A stretch of 64,000 bases of DNA from Mycobacterium sp. IS-1496 (GCF_001499995.1 NZ_LQIU01000013.1:30287-94286); one strand, 5' to 3'; positions 9,698-19,133 are shown, counted from the stretch's first letter. The notes: generated by a model from the letters alone, not told the origin. A program made the numbers and translations.

Positions 9698-12600
9698 ATG
9701 CATCAGATCACCCCGGTCTCTCTCGCCCACGGCCTTCGTGACGCATACATCAGATATTTCGACACCGCTTTCTGGCTCAACGACGAGTCCGTCATGAATG
9801 AGCGACGGTCGCTACTCGAGCAGAATGAGGCACTCATCGGTCAGATCATGATCGAGCCGGTGATCCCGTACCAGAGTTCGGAACGGCTGCTTGACGTTGC
9901 CCGGCGGGCTGGCGTATCCGAAGCCGCAGCGCGCGCGGTGGGCACGGCGCTGCTTCCATTCGCGCCTGTCGATGCGCTCCGGCTCCGGGAGCACCAAGCG
10001 CAGTCGGTGCTTCACCATTTTCGGGACGGAACCGAGCATGGCCGAAACGTTGTCGTGACGTCGGGAACCGGCTCAGGCAAGACGGAAGCGTTCCTGTTAC
10101 CGCTTCTGCTGCGTTTGGCGAACGAGGCCTCAACGTGGCAACCGCAACATAAGGCCCACTGGTGGTGGGAGTCTGAGTCAGGGAATTGGCAGCCGATGCG
10201 TCACCCTGAAACGAGGCTGCCGGGCATCCGCGGGCTCATTCTTTACCCAACCAACGCGCTCGTCGAAGATCAGATGACCCGCCTCAGGCGAGCAGTGAAC
10301 AGCCTCCGCGAGCTGATGCCCGAGCGGCCAATCTGGTTCGGCCGCTATACCGGTAGCAGCATAGGTTCGGGCATGCGACCTAAATCTGCATCGATTAGTC
10401 GCGAGGTTGCCGCGCAGCTGCGCTCCTTTGAGAGAGAACACGCAGATCTCAAGGCATCAGTAGCGGCGGGGCACTCCGACATCGACTTGAGCCAGTTCAC
10501 CGACCCAAGGGCTGGGGAAATGGTTACGCGGTGGGACATGATCGCGCACGCGCCAGACCTGTTGGTTACCAACTACTCGATGCTGAACACAATGATGATG
10601 CGGCACTTCGAAGACAACGTTTTCCAGCAGACTGCCGCATGGCTTCATAGTGCGAAGGAAAACGTATTCACGCTCGTCGTTGATGAACTTCACCTTTACC
10701 GCGGCACTCAAGGCAGCGAGGTCGCCATGATCGTCCGCGCGCTTCTGCGACGGCTTGGGCTTTCGCCTGATAGTCCACAACTCCGTGTGATATCGACATC
10801 AGCGTCCCTCACCGACACACCCAGCGGGCTGGACTACCTCGAACAGTTCTTTGGCGTTGACCGCAAGTCGTTCACTATTCAGCCTGGCCGGCAACTCGAG
10901 CTTGCTGCCCCGGGCGACATTGGACCAGACGAAGTGCGTGATGGCACGCTCGGTGCCGAAAGCGCTTCGCACGCCATCGCCGCGGCCTGCGAGGATCCCG
11001 CGGAGTCCCGCATTCGCGCGACGTCGATTGACACCATCGCGCAGCGAATTTTTCCGAACGACGAGGATCGCAGGCCCTTGGTGGAGGCACTTCTTCAGCA
11101 GATCGCCGATACGAAGCCAACGTCTACATCAATTCCGCTCCGTGGCCATATCTTCGTCCGGAATCCAAGAGGAATCTGGGCGTGCACGAACGCCGAGTGC
11201 CCGGACGCAACCCCTGGTGAAACCGATCGGCGTATCGGCCGGCTATACAACACACCGTTAAGCACGTGCGCGTCGTGCGGGTCGCGGGTCCTCGAAGTCT
11301 TGTACTGCTATGAATGCGGCGACATCAGCCTCGGCGGTTACATCGTCGAACGACGCGAGAGCGAGGTACTTCTGGCGCCGGCGCCAGTTACCGAAGGACA
11401 AAGCGGCAAACTTGTCTTCCTCCGGCCCGCCGTCGAGTTCTTCTGGTACCGGCCTGGTGTCCTCCTTGGCAGCCTCAACTCGTGGACGAAAGATGGGGTG
11501 CAACTCGCCTTCGCCCCCACAAAATGGCAAGCCAGTCTCGGTCTCGCCCAGGTCAATGCGTCGGAACCAACCGGCCTGAGTTTGGTGATTGGTGGCGCCA
11601 CATCGGAGGACCGCATTCCCGCGCTCCCCGACCGCTGTCCCGCATGTGGCTTTGTGTCCAAGCGTCAGTCGAAATACCGAGCCGGCGAGCTTTTTTCGCC
11701 GATCCGAGGACACGCCGGTGGTCCGACAGCAGCCATCCAGCTGTATTTATCGCAGCTGATTCGCAGCCTCGGATCCGGCCGCTCCGGCCGCGACGCCATC
11801 ACCGATGCTAAAACGATCGTCTTCACCGACAGCCGTGATGACGCTGCACGAACCGCGGCAGGGGTTGCACGCAACCACCATCGGGATCTCGTACGGCAGG
11901 TCGTCCGCCAAGAGGTCATGGCGCAGCCGGATCCATCGAAGACGCTCGACTCCCTCATTGCGGCCGGCACGTTTAAGGAGCGCGGGTTCGCGGAAGCTGC
12001 GATCGCGCGTATGAAGCAGACGAGTGACCTTCCGCTGACGGACTCGGACGAGGCGGCGCTCGGGCAGGCGCTCGAGGAGCTGAAGGAATCGCAGAGCATC
12101 GCCTTCAACGAGCTCTGCCAGCGGGTCACCGATGTGTTCGTGGCACTGGGGGCGAATCCGGGCGGTTCGAACCCGTACAACCAGTACCTCGAAGACCGTC
12201 TGCAGGGCGAGACTCCTTGGTATCGCGCCTTTAAGCCGCCCAAGCCTGGACTATGGCCCGAACCGCCTCTTCAACAGGGACAGGCGAAGCTACGAGAAGA
12301 AATGCGGAAGTCGGTGATCGAGGCGTCCTTCGACCGCGCCCGTCGCGACCTGGAATCTGTCGCCATCGCGCATGTCTCCGTCGACGGCGACATCACCGCC
12401 GAAGGACCGCTGAACGAACAACACCAGCTCGAGCTGCTTTCATGCGTCATCCGCATACTCGGCCTTCTTGGCCGGACCGAGAACAGTGACCGCGGGGGCA
12501 TACACGCGGATGCGATAGCCCCGGTCCCCATCCGAAAGTACGTGGAATCCGTGGCAGCCAAGCGAGGACTCGACGCTGGCAAGCTAAAGGGCCAGCTCGA

Positions 12601-14959
12601 GGCGATGATGTCGAAGCCAGCAGCGACACGTGCAATCGCAGGCTGGCTATTGAGAACGGGGTCGGCCGACTCCACATTGATCTTCCAACCTGCGGGCAGA
12701 ACCGTGTGGCGCTGCGCGCGGTGCAATTTCAATCATCTCCAACCGAGTCTCGGTGTCTGCGCCAACCGACAGTGCTACGGCCACGAGCTGTCCGAGATCC
12801 CAGCTAATGCGCTAGAGGACCGTGATTACTACGGGTGGCTCGCCCATCAACAACCCAGGCGGTTGGCGGTCGCTGAACTGACCGGGCAAACGAAACCCCT
12901 TACGGCCCAACGCGACAGGCAACGGTGGTTCAAGGGCGCCTTCACCCTCTCGGAGAATGAGCTGACCGACGAATTGGACGTCCTTAGTGTGACGACGACC
13001 ATGGAAGTAGGCGTCGACATTGGATCACTCCGATCCACAATGATGGCCAATATGCCGCCACAGCGGTTCAACTACCAACAGCGCGTCGGCCGCGCGGGCC
13101 GATCCGGTCAGGCGCTGAGCTTTGCGGTCACCATGTGCCGGGACCGCACGCACGATGAGTACTACTTCAATCGAACCGACCGAATCACCGGCGATAGCCC
13201 CCCGCAGCCGTTTCTCGACCTGACTCGACGCCGCATCATTCAACGAGTGGCTGCAAGTGAGAGTCTGTACGAGGCCTTCTCCAGTGTCGGCAAGGGGCCT
13301 GACTGGACGCCGAACAGCAACCACGGAACCTTCGGGCAGATCGACGAGTGGGTGCAGTTCCGTGGCTTCGTCGCGTCGTGGTTGGCGACTTCACCCCGCG
13401 TGGACGATATTGTCGACCGCCTTACTGCCCACACGCCTCTCGGCCCCACGGACTCGGCCGAGATCAAGGAATGGCTGCGGAACACGCTCATTATGGACAT
13501 CGATAAGGTCGTTACACAGGAGAGCGGCTCGACAGAAACGGAGCTGAGCGAGGCGCTCGCACGCAACGGGGTGTTACCCATGTTCGGCTTCCCGACACGG
13601 GTTCGTAGCCTCTGGTCGTCAGACGTCAAGAGCCGCACCGCTATGGAAAATGACGTGGTCTCTGATCGTTCGCTCGATCTTGCGATTAGTTCCTTCGCCC
13701 CGGGCGCCCAGGTCGTGAAGGACGGCCTCGTCCACAAAGCGGCCGGCTTCGCTGCCTATAAGCCCAAAGGCCGATTCGTTGAGCCCGTCGATCCGCTCGG
13801 CACCGCCGTTTCTGTTGGTCGCTGCCCGCGGTGTGGGCGAACAGAACTCGGCACAGGAACTATCTGCGGCGCGTGCCACGACACTCTCGAGCGTGTTTCG
13901 CTTTACGAACCTCGCGGCTTCCGAACTGATTACCGTCCAAGGCCCTTCGAGGATGACGTGGATGTGCTGCGGGGCGCCGGTAGCCCTGAGCTCACACTCA
14001 ACGTGGCCCCAACCGAACACGCGGAAGTCGGCCGAGTCGATCTTGACTTGTATTCGCAGAGTCGACTGGTGTCCATCAACGACAGTATGGGCCGTGGATA
14101 CAAGTTTACGCACGAACCGAACGGCACGATACTCGCCGAGCCTGGAACGGGTGGAGCACCCACGTTTGAAGTGATTGGTGAAATCCGCGTCACCGATGCG
14201 CTTTTGGTAACTCCCAAGCGGCTCGATGTGCAGACCGGCGCGGTCGCTCTTTACGATCAGCTCTCTGGCCGTGCCGCGTATACGTCCTTGGCGGAAGCAC
14301 TACGCCGAGGGGCCGAGGTCCATCTTGACCTCGATCCCACAGAGCTCACGACCGGTCTGACTCCACTACGATTGCCTCTTTTTGGCGCCGAAGAGCCGGA
14401 TGCCAAAGCGCAAGTCGCTGCCGCCATCTATCTCGCCGACACCGCCGCGAATGGTGCCGGATATGCGGTCGAGCTCGGGCAAGCGGATCAGTTTGAGCGC
14501 ATGCTGAAGAGCACCCTCGACGATCTCCGCCTGCAGTGGGACGACGGGGGGCATACGGAGCGTTGTGACACCTCGTGTCCCGACTGCCTTCGCTCGTATG
14601 ACAACGCCCGCCGCCACGCCCTACTCGACTGGCGCCTAGCTCTCGACATGCTCGAGTTGGCTGCCGGTGTGGACATGACGGTGAGCCGTTCGCTGCCACG
14701 TCACGCAATCTGGATGGACGTCGCGGCCAGAGCGCTGGGCGCAGCCAGTGTTGAAGACATCAACGACGTTCCCGTGATCACCCAAGGTGAGAATTGCGTG
14801 ATGTTGTGCCACCCCCTTTGGCGAACGGATCCGGCATTCTTCACGGATGCGCAGGCAACGGCTTACGACGAAGCTACCGACCGATTTAGACGCGTATGGC
14901 TGGAGGACATTCGATCGTTCAGGCGAAATCCTCTGGTGATCTGGCCTCACCTCCAGTGA
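9698..14959 (+). CDS. Giant DEAD/DEAH-box helicase with C-terminal DUF1998 (DruE-like)
   Basis: A 1753-aa SF2 helicase. Walker A is TSGTGSGKTEAF near residue 122, motif II is VVDELHLYRG near 327, motif III is STSAS, and motif VI is RVGRAGRSGQ near 1128. At least four Cys clusters interrupt the protein (around residues 495-545, 650, 1010-1030 and 1370-1390), indicating zinc ribbons. The C-terminus has the DUF1998 signature CDTSCPDCLRSYDN near 1623. Length and order match DruE of Druantia; DISARM DrmA is shorter and accompanied by DrmB and DrmC, which are absent. It probably translocates on DNA. The downstream nuclease gene overlaps its stop codon (GTGA). Confidence 0.85.
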   Translation: MHQITPVSLAHGLRDAYIRYFDTAFWLNDESVMNERRSLLEQNEALIGQIMIEPVIPYQSSERLLDVARRAGVSEAAARAVGTALLPFAPVDALRLREHQAQSVLHHFRDGTEHGRNVVVTSGTGSGKTEAFLLPLLLRLANEASTWQPQHKAHWWWESESGNWQPMRHPETRLPGIRGLILYPTNALVEDQMTRLRRAVNSLRELMPERPIWFGRYTGSSIGSGMRPKSASISREVAAQLRSFEREHADLKASVAAGHSDIDLSQFTDPRAGEMVTRWDMIAHAPDLLVTNYSMLNTMMMRHFEDNVFQQTAAWLHSAKENVFTLVVDELHLYRGTQGSEVAMIVRALLRRLGLSPDSPQLRVISTSASLTDTPSGLDYLEQFFGVDRKSFTIQPGRQLELAAPGDIGPDEVRDGTLGAESASHAIAAACEDPAESRIRATSIDTIAQRIFPNDEDRRPLVEALLQQIADTKPTSTSIPLRGHIFVRNPRGIWACTNAECPDATPGETDRRIGRLYNTPLSTCASCGSRVLEVLYCYECGDISLGGYIVERRESEVLLAPAPVTEGQSGKLVFLRPAVEFFWYRPGVLLGSLNSWTKDGVQLAFAPTKWQASLGLAQVNASEPTGLSLVIGGATSEDRIPALPDRCPACGFVSKRQSKYRAGELFSPIRGHAGGPTAAIQLYLSQLIRSLGSGRSGRDAITDAKTIVFTDSRDDAARTAAGVARNHHRDLVRQVVRQEVMAQPDPSKTLDSLIAAGTFKERGFAEAAIARMKQTSDLPLTDSDEAALGQALEELKESQSIAFNELCQRVTDVFVALGANPGGSNPYNQYLEDRLQGETPWYRAFKPPKPGLWPEPPLQQGQAKLREEMRKSVIEASFDRARRDLESVAIAHVSVDGDITAEGPLNEQHQLELLSCVIRILGLLGRTENSDRGGIHADAIAPVPIRKYVESVAAKRGLDAGKLKGQLEAMMSKPAATRAIAGWLLRTGSADSTLIFQPAGRTVWRCARCNFNHLQPSLGVCANRQCYGHELSEIPANALEDRDYYGWLAHQQPRRLAVAELTGQTKPLTAQRDRQRWFKGAFTLSENELTDELDVLSVTTTMEVGVDIGSLRSTMMANMPPQRFNYQQRVGRAGRSGQALSFAVTMCRDRTHDEYYFNRTDRITGDSPPQPFLDLTRRRIIQRVAASESLYEAFSSVGKGPDWTPNSNHGTFGQIDEWVQFRGFVASWLATSPRVDDIVDRLTAHTPLGPTDSAEIKEWLRNTLIMDIDKVVTQESGSTETELSEALARNGVLPMFGFPTRVRSLWSSDVKSRTAMENDVVSDRSLDLAISSFAPGAQVVKDGLVHKAAGFAAYKPKGRFVEPVDPLGTAVSVGRCPRCGRTELGTGTICGACHDTLERVSLYEPRGFRTDYRPRPFEDDVDVLRGAGSPELTLNVAPTEHAEVGRVDLDLYSQSRLVSINDSMGRGYKFTHEPNGTILAEPGTGGAPTFEVIGEIRVTDALLVTPKRLDVQTGAVALYDQLSGRAAYTSLAEALRRGAEVHLDLDPTELTTGLTPLRLPLFGAEEPDAKAQVAAAIYLADTAANGAGYAVELGQADQFERMLKSTLDDLRLQWDDGGHTERCDTSCPDCLRSYDNARRHALLDWRLALDMLELAAGVDMTVSRSLPRHAIWMDVAARALGAASVEDINDVPVITQGENCVMLCHPLWRTDPAFFTDAQATAYDEATDRFRRVWLEDIRSFRRNPLVIWPHLQ

Positions 14960-16035
14960 CCTGCGTTTCGCGTCATCCGCGTCCCGAGCCACTCGAATAC
15001 ATCACGCCGACGCAGCTCGGCCAAGCCGAGAAGTGCCCATGGCGATTGACGTACAGCCGGGATTCCGAGGTGTCGCCGCTGAATCGACCTTCGCCGGTGA
15101 GCGCGTTAGGCGATGTGGTACACGAAGTGACAGAACGGCTGGGCGAGGCCGCCGATTTCGACTCGGTGTGGGAGGCAGCGGTAGCGAAGGCCACCTCTAG
15201 GCTCGCGCGATCCTGGGCACCGGCCCAGCCCCCCTCGCCCGAGACCTGGCCGGGTTGGTCCCTGAAGCGAATCCGCGTGCGGAAGACTTGGGAGCGGGCC
15301 GCGGGCACCGTTTCGTTGCCGCGGACCCGCGTCAGTGGCGAACACGCCGCTCGACTCGGAGCCCGACCGCCGTTGCCTTGGCGCGAACGCTGGTTGCAAC
15401 ATCCAACTTGGCCGCTCGCGGGGAAGCCCGACCTCGTCGAGCAGCGCGCAGACGGTATCTGGGTTGTGGATCTCAAGACGGGCCTCAACCAGGCGGAGCC
15501 CACGCCAGAGCAACGCCAGCAGCTTCTTTTCTACTGCGCACTGGTCGAGGCCGAGGCCGGCGAACTGCCTAGGTACGCCGCGATAGAGACCACCCAGGGT
15601 GCCCGCTTCCCGATCGCCGTCAAGCGCGATGAAGTCGACGATGTTTGCGAGCGGGCGCTAGCACTGTTGGAGCAAGTCAACGGTGTGGACGATCGGGGTT
15701 TGACCACTGCGCTAGCCACCCCGTCAGTGGAAGCGTGCGCGTGGTGCGCGTTCCGACCGGCCTGCGCGCCGTTTTTCGACGCGTACGATGAGACGTGGCC
15801 CATCCCCCATGCGCTTCTCTTCGAAGTCGTCTCCGTTGACACCTCAGCCCATGGATATTGCGTCGAGACAATCGTGCGACTCCCAAAGTGGCGCGAAGGC
15901 GAAAGGGTGCACGTTGTCGGGTTTCCCTTTGACGAGCGGCCTCAGGTTGGCGAATGCTGGGGCAGCACCAACTTCGCCGGGTTGGCGTCATCAGCCATCG
16001 CCCAGTGGAACACGGTCATCTTCAAGTGGTCGTGA
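14956..16035 (+). CDS. PD-(D/E)XK nuclease, RecB/Cas4-like with Fe-S-type cysteines
   Basis: The GTG at 14956 overlaps the helicase stop (GTGA), indicating coupled translation; the longer open frame inside the helicase is rejected. The ~359-aa product opens with YITPTQLGQAEKCPW, typical of PDDEXK_1/Cas4/AddB proteins. Near residue 155 is GKPDLV and near 170 is VVDLKTG, the Asp and Asp-x-Lys of the RecB motif, followed by a QLLFYCALV helix. The C-terminal ACAWCAFRPACAPFF together with the N-terminal Cys forms the usual four-Cys iron-sulfur cluster arrangement. It occupies the place of a small accessory gene such as DruG in Druantia type II. Likely role: a nuclease partner of the DruE-like helicase. 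Confidence 0.8.
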   Translation: MTCVSRHPRPEPLEYITPTQLGQAEKCPWRLTYSRDSEVSPLNRPSPVSALGDVVHEVTERLGEAADFDSVWEAAVAKATSRLARSWAPAQPPSPETWPGWSLKRIRVRKTWERAAGTVSLPRTRVSGEHAARLGARPPLPWRERWLQHPTWPLAGKPDLVEQRADGIWVVDLKTGLNQAEPTPEQRQQLLFYCALVEAEAGELPRYAAIETTQGARFPIAVKRDEVDDVCERALALLEQVNGVDDRGLTTALATPSVEACAWCAFRPACAPFFDAYDETWPIPHALLFEVVSVDTSAHGYCVETIVRLPKWREGERVHVVGFPFDERPQVGECWGSTNFAGLASSAIAQWNTVIFKWS

Positions 16036-16057
16036 CAGCGGCGATTTCGTTCGAGCC

Positions 16058-16477
16058 TCATGGCCGCGGCACCGTCACGATGGCGTAAATTTCAGCCGCG
16101 ACGCGGTCCGGCTCTTCGTGCGCCCAATAGCGCAAGACTGTCCAACCCGCGTCGATGAGCGCGGCGTCGGTGTCATGGTCTCGAGCGCGGTTTCGCTCAA
16201 CCTTCGCTACCCAATAGCCAGCGTTTGCTGCAGGTTGCCGATGGTGGCTCGGGCAGCCGTGCCAGAAGCACCCGTCGATGAACACCGCAACCCGTCGCCT
16301 GGGGAAAACGAGGTCGGCCGTGCGCCGCAGGTGAGGTAGCGGCCGAGCGTTGACTCTGTAGCGCAATCCCATGCCGTGGACGAGCCGCCTCACCGCGAGC
16401 TCGGGCGCTGTGTCGCGCGACTTATTACCACGCATCGCGCGGCGTGTGTGATCGCTCGAGGCCCAGGAGTCCGCCAT
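16058..16477 (-). CDS. vsr: Very short patch repair endonuclease (Vsr)
   Basis: A 139-aa protein matching the normal Vsr length, starting at ATG 16477 (MADSWASSDHTRR). All hallmarks are intact: SRDTAPELAVRR near the N-terminus, RRTADLVFPRRRVAVFIDG with the catalytic Asp, and FWHGCPSHH carrying zinc-site Cys/His. Vsr nicks next to T:G mismatches that arise when 5-methylcytosine deaminates. It is divergent from the C5-methyltransferase gene with a ~60-nt shared promoter region containing an 18-bp perfect palindrome. Its 3' end faces the nuclease gene. It implies that the neighbouring methylase makes 5mC in a defined site. Confidence 0.92.
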   Translation of the reverse strand: MADSWASSDHTRRAMRGNKSRDTAPELAVRRLVHGMGLRYRVNARPLPHLRRTADLVFPRRRVAVFIDGCFWHGCPSHHRQPAANAGYWVAKVERNRARDHDTDAALIDAGWTVLRYWAHEEPDRVAAEIYAIVTVPRP

Positions 16478-16502
16478 CCCCTGCGACGGTACGTGTGCGC
16501 CT

Positions 16503-16520
16503 CCCCCGACTTGTCGGGGG
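16503..16520. promoter_or_regulatory. 18-bp palindrome between vsr and the C5-methyltransferase gene
   Basis: CCCCCGAC-TT-GTCGGGGG is a perfect inverted repeat with 8-bp arms and a 2-bp centre, in the short divergent promoter region. It lies about 25 bases upstream of the vsr start and just before a GATACT hexamer (16526-16531) that looks like a -10 element for the methyltransferase. If that -10 is used, the transcript would begin close to the GTG at 16541 and could be leaderless. A likely operator for methylase autoregulation, or a site whose methylation controls transcription; this is inference. Confidence 0.5.
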
Positions 16521-16540
16521 TAGCCGATACTGTGGCCGAC

Positions 16541-17716
16541 GTGGGAAGCGTGACGTCGATCCGCGCCGGCAAGGCGAAGAGCAAGCCTAAGTTCATTGAA
16601 TTTTTTGCTGGGATCGGCCTTGCCCGGATGGGTCTGGAAAATGCTGGGTTCGCTGCGAGCTGGGCGAATGATTACGAGGCCGACAAGAAGCGGATGTACG
16701 CCGCGCACTTCGGCGACGAAGGAGGTCACTCATTCGCCCTCGGAGACATTGCACACGTCGACGCCAGCTCGCTCCCCACTGACGCCTCACTCGCTTGGGC
16801 ATCATCGCCCTGCACTGATCTCTCGCTGGCGGGGGCACGTGCGGGCCTCGCCGGCAAGGAATCAGGGACGTTCTGGCACTTCATCCGTTTGCTGAAGGAC
16901 CTTGGTGATTCTCGCCCACCTGTAGTGGTGCTCGAAAACGTCACCGGTTTGGCCACTTCTCATGGCGGCGACGATCTCGCCGCTGCAATCGCGGCCTTTA
17001 ATAGCCTCGGTTACTCGGTGGATGCGCTCGCCCTCGACGCGCGCCGCTTCTTGCCGCAATCGCGTCCGCGGATGTTCGTCGTCGGAGCGCTGAACCCGCC
17101 CGTCGACGCCGCTGACTCGAACCTAGATCTGCGTCCCGAGTATCTGCAGTGGGTCTATGGAGACCCAAAACTTCGGACCCATCGTGCGGCGTTGCCGGCA
17201 CCCCCAGCACCACTTACGAGCGGCTTGTCGACTCTCATCGAGGAAATGGCTCATGATGATGTTCGGTGGTGGGATGAACGACGAACCGCGGCGTTCGTGG
17301 CGTCTCTGTCGCCAATGCAATCCGGCAGGCTAGAGACGTTGAAGCGATTACCTAACGCCGTGTACCGCACCGCCTATCGTCGGACGCGCAATGGCGTGCC
17401 TATGTGGGAGGTCCGGGCGGACGATATCTCCGGGTGCCTCCGGACAGCACGCGGAGGGTCTTCGAAGCAGGCCGTTGTTCGGGTGGGCGATGGCAGCATG
17501 TCCGTCCGGTGGATGACGCCTTCTGAATACGCCCGCCTCATGGGTGCTCCGAACTATAACTTGAGTGGCGCTAGGACCAATCAGTCGTTATTCGGCTTCG
17601 GTGACGCCGTGGCTGTGCCAGTTGTTGAGTGGCTCGGTAATCACTACTTGATGCCGCTGGTACGAGGTGAGTTTCCGCAACTGGCCGCCGAAAGTTCGCT
17701 CGTCGCGAATGTCTAG
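16541..17716 (+). CDS. C5-cytosine DNA methyltransferase (DruM-like / type II M)
   Basis: SAM-binding motif I is FIEFFAGIGLARMGL, motif IV carries the catalytic Cys in SSPCTDLS (an unusual version of GPPCQ), motif VI is VLENVTGL, motif VIII is LPQSRPRMFVVGA, and the C-terminal motifs IX-X include SEYARLMG. The start could be GTG 16532, 16541 or 16550; I chose 16541 because of the possible leaderless promoter. The last bases (ATGTCTAG) overlap the start of the GIY-YIG gene. It can be read as the M of a type II restriction-modification pair, or as DruM of the preceding Druantia-like operon. About 390 residues, a normal size for the family. Confidence 0.9.
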   Translation: MGSVTSIRAGKAKSKPKFIEFFAGIGLARMGLENAGFAASWANDYEADKKRMYAAHFGDEGGHSFALGDIAHVDASSLPTDASLAWASSPCTDLSLAGARAGLAGKESGTFWHFIRLLKDLGDSRPPVVVLENVTGLATSHGGDDLAAAIAAFNSLGYSVDALALDARRFLPQSRPRMFVVGALNPPVDAADSNLDLRPEYLQWVYGDPKLRTHRAALPAPPAPLTSGLSTLIEEMAHDDVRWWDERRTAAFVASLSPMQSGRLETLKRLPNAVYRTAYRRTRNGVPMWEVRADDISGCLRTARGGSSKQAVVRVGDGSMSVRWMTPSEYARLMGAPNYNLSGARTNQSLFGFGDAVAVPVVEWLGNHYLMPLVRGEFPQLAAESSLVANV

Positions 17717-18515
17717 CAAATCCACCGCGTCTTCCAACCCCATACCGAAGAAGCCGACCAAGTCGTCGCTGCCCGCCGACGATGTGCGCCAGTTCCGGGC
17801 TGCCTTGAAGTCCTTCCTAAATGAAAAGGATGACGAAGGACGCAAATGGGCTGACGCTCAGTGGGGCGTGTATGCCTTTTACGACTACGACGGCGAGCCG
17901 ATCTACGTGGGGCAGACCAACGAGCAGCTACGCGTTCGTATCCAACGTCACCTTACGAATCAACGAAGCGACGCCGTCGCGATGCGCATCCTCGACGTCT
18001 TCGAGGTTGCGGAGGTAGAGGTTTGGCCTCTGTGGAGCCTGGACGTATCGGACGAGCCGAACTGGAAAAAGAAGCGCACCCTAGATGCGTGCGAGTACAC
18101 CGCGTACATTAACGCGATCGACGAATCACGTTTCAAAGCCATACTGAACGAGAAAATCCCGCCCCGCTCAGACCGCGTCGAACTTCCGTCGTCGCTGCGG
18201 CGCCCACTTATCGACGATGAGACAAGAGCGGATCGGGGACATCTTGACATCCGAATTGCCCGGCGCGCCGAGACTATTGGCCGCCTCGCCGCAGTGGCAC
18301 GTGAGCGCGGGGAGGTATCCGAAGGGTTACGTCGGGTCCTCGTCGTCCAGGCAGTGCGCTTGGCATTCCTCGCTGCCGAGCGCCTAGCCTACGTCGAAGC
18401 TCGACCCGCCCCTGACGCCGGCGCAATTGACATCGAGAAGCTGGTGGGGAGTGTCCTATACGAACGCTCCGACCCAAAGGGTGAATCCCGCGACCCAAAC
18501 GACGCAACCATCTGA
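17709..18515 (+). CDS. GIY-YIG nuclease, probable restriction endonuclease
   Basis: ATG 17709 lies inside the methyltransferase stop region (ATGTCTAG), so translation is coupled. The 268-aa product has a GIY-YIG core near residues 50-110: WGVYAFYDYDGEPIYVGQT supplies the two Tyr strands, LRVRIQRH supplies the Arg helix, and a Glu in the segment DACEYTAYI could complete the active site. A helical C-terminal region (from about 180) has no known domain. Coupling to a C5-methylase beside vsr is the usual sign of a type II restriction endonuclease of the GIY-YIG class. Its recognition site cannot be read from the sequence. Confidence 0.78.
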   Translation: MSSKSTASSNPIPKKPTKSSLPADDVRQFRAALKSFLNEKDDEGRKWADAQWGVYAFYDYDGEPIYVGQTNEQLRVRIQRHLTNQRSDAVAMRILDVFEVAEVEVWPLWSLDVSDEPNWKKKRTLDACEYTAYINAIDESRFKAILNEKIPPRSDRVELPSSLRRPLIDDETRADRGHLDIRIARRAETIGRLAAVARERGEVSEGLRRVLVVQAVRLAFLAAERLAYVEARPAPDAGAIDIEKLVGSVLYERSDPKGESRDPNDATI

Positions 18516-18779
18516 TTGGCACGCTCAACCCCACTACTATCGCTTCGTAGCGCATGGTCGTGCAGAGATGCGCCGGAATTGTCCGAGGTTTACATCGTTC
18601 CATCAGGCAGACGCTTCGCAAAATGAAAAGTAATACGGCCGCTTCGCGCGTCGGCGGCCTGCGCCGTCGGTGCGGCCCTCCGCCCGTCGGAACTCGTTGC
18701 ACATCGACGTCGACCCCGCCCTGGTGATCGCGCTACGTATCCGACTCGCCCGCGGAGTTAGCAGACCCAAAGTCCTTCA

Positions 18780-19133
18780 CTATTGCGGAGAATCAGTAAC
18801 TGGCAGCAGGGAGGCAACGACCCCGCAGAGGTGCTGAACCTCGGCGGCTGAGGGCTGTAGCTCGAACGCATGCACGTGACACGCACTGCTCAGCCGGCTC
18901 CAGGCGATCGCCGCGGAATCGGCGGCCTCCTCAGCATCCAAAGAGCGCAGCGCGGCCAGCTTGGTGCGCATGCTCGCCCATGCTGCTGGTGCACCCAGAT
19001 CGGTACATCGTTCGTCCACAATCAGTTCCAGCGCCTGGCGTGCCAGAAAAGCGGCGATTCTGGATGAGAGACCATCACGTCGGGGTTCGTTGATGACGCG
19101 TTGCGCCTGCCCTAACAGTGCCACCGCGCTCAT
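18780..19133 (-). CDS. Small HEPN-like protein paired with SMC-type ATPase
   Basis: A 117-aa protein starting at ATG 19133, which overlaps the stop of the upstream ATPase (ATGA). The longer frame inside the ATPase is rejected. The protein is almost wholly alpha-helical. It contains WSRLSSACHVHAF, an R-x5-H arrangement like the RX4-6H catalytic motif of HEPN ribonucleases, near residue 75-85. The helical content, length and motif suggest a HEPN-type toxin or sensor, by analogy to the ATPase/HEPN fusions PrrC and RloC. No homologue is recognised by name. If the motif is coincidental, it remains a helical accessory subunit of unknown role. Confidence 0.5.
   Translation of the reverse strand: MSAVALLGQAQRVINEPRRDGLSSRIAAFLARQALELIVDERCTDLGAPAAWASMRTKLAALRSLDAEEAADSAAIAWSRLSSACHVHAFELQPSAAEVQHLCGVVASLLPVTDSPQ

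Noticed and set aside
14896..14955. Upstream extension of the RecB-like nuclease
   Set aside because: Lies inside the helicase; GTG 14956 with GTGA overlap is the usual arrangement and the conserved fold begins just after it.
9698..14959. DISARM (DrmA) or BREX assignment
   Set aside because: No DrmB, DrmC, PglZ or BrxC-like genes nearby; length and partners fit Druantia better.
18516..18779. Possible small gene between the GIY-YIG and HEPN-like genes
   Set aside because: Only short frames without a plausible start or recognisable similarity.
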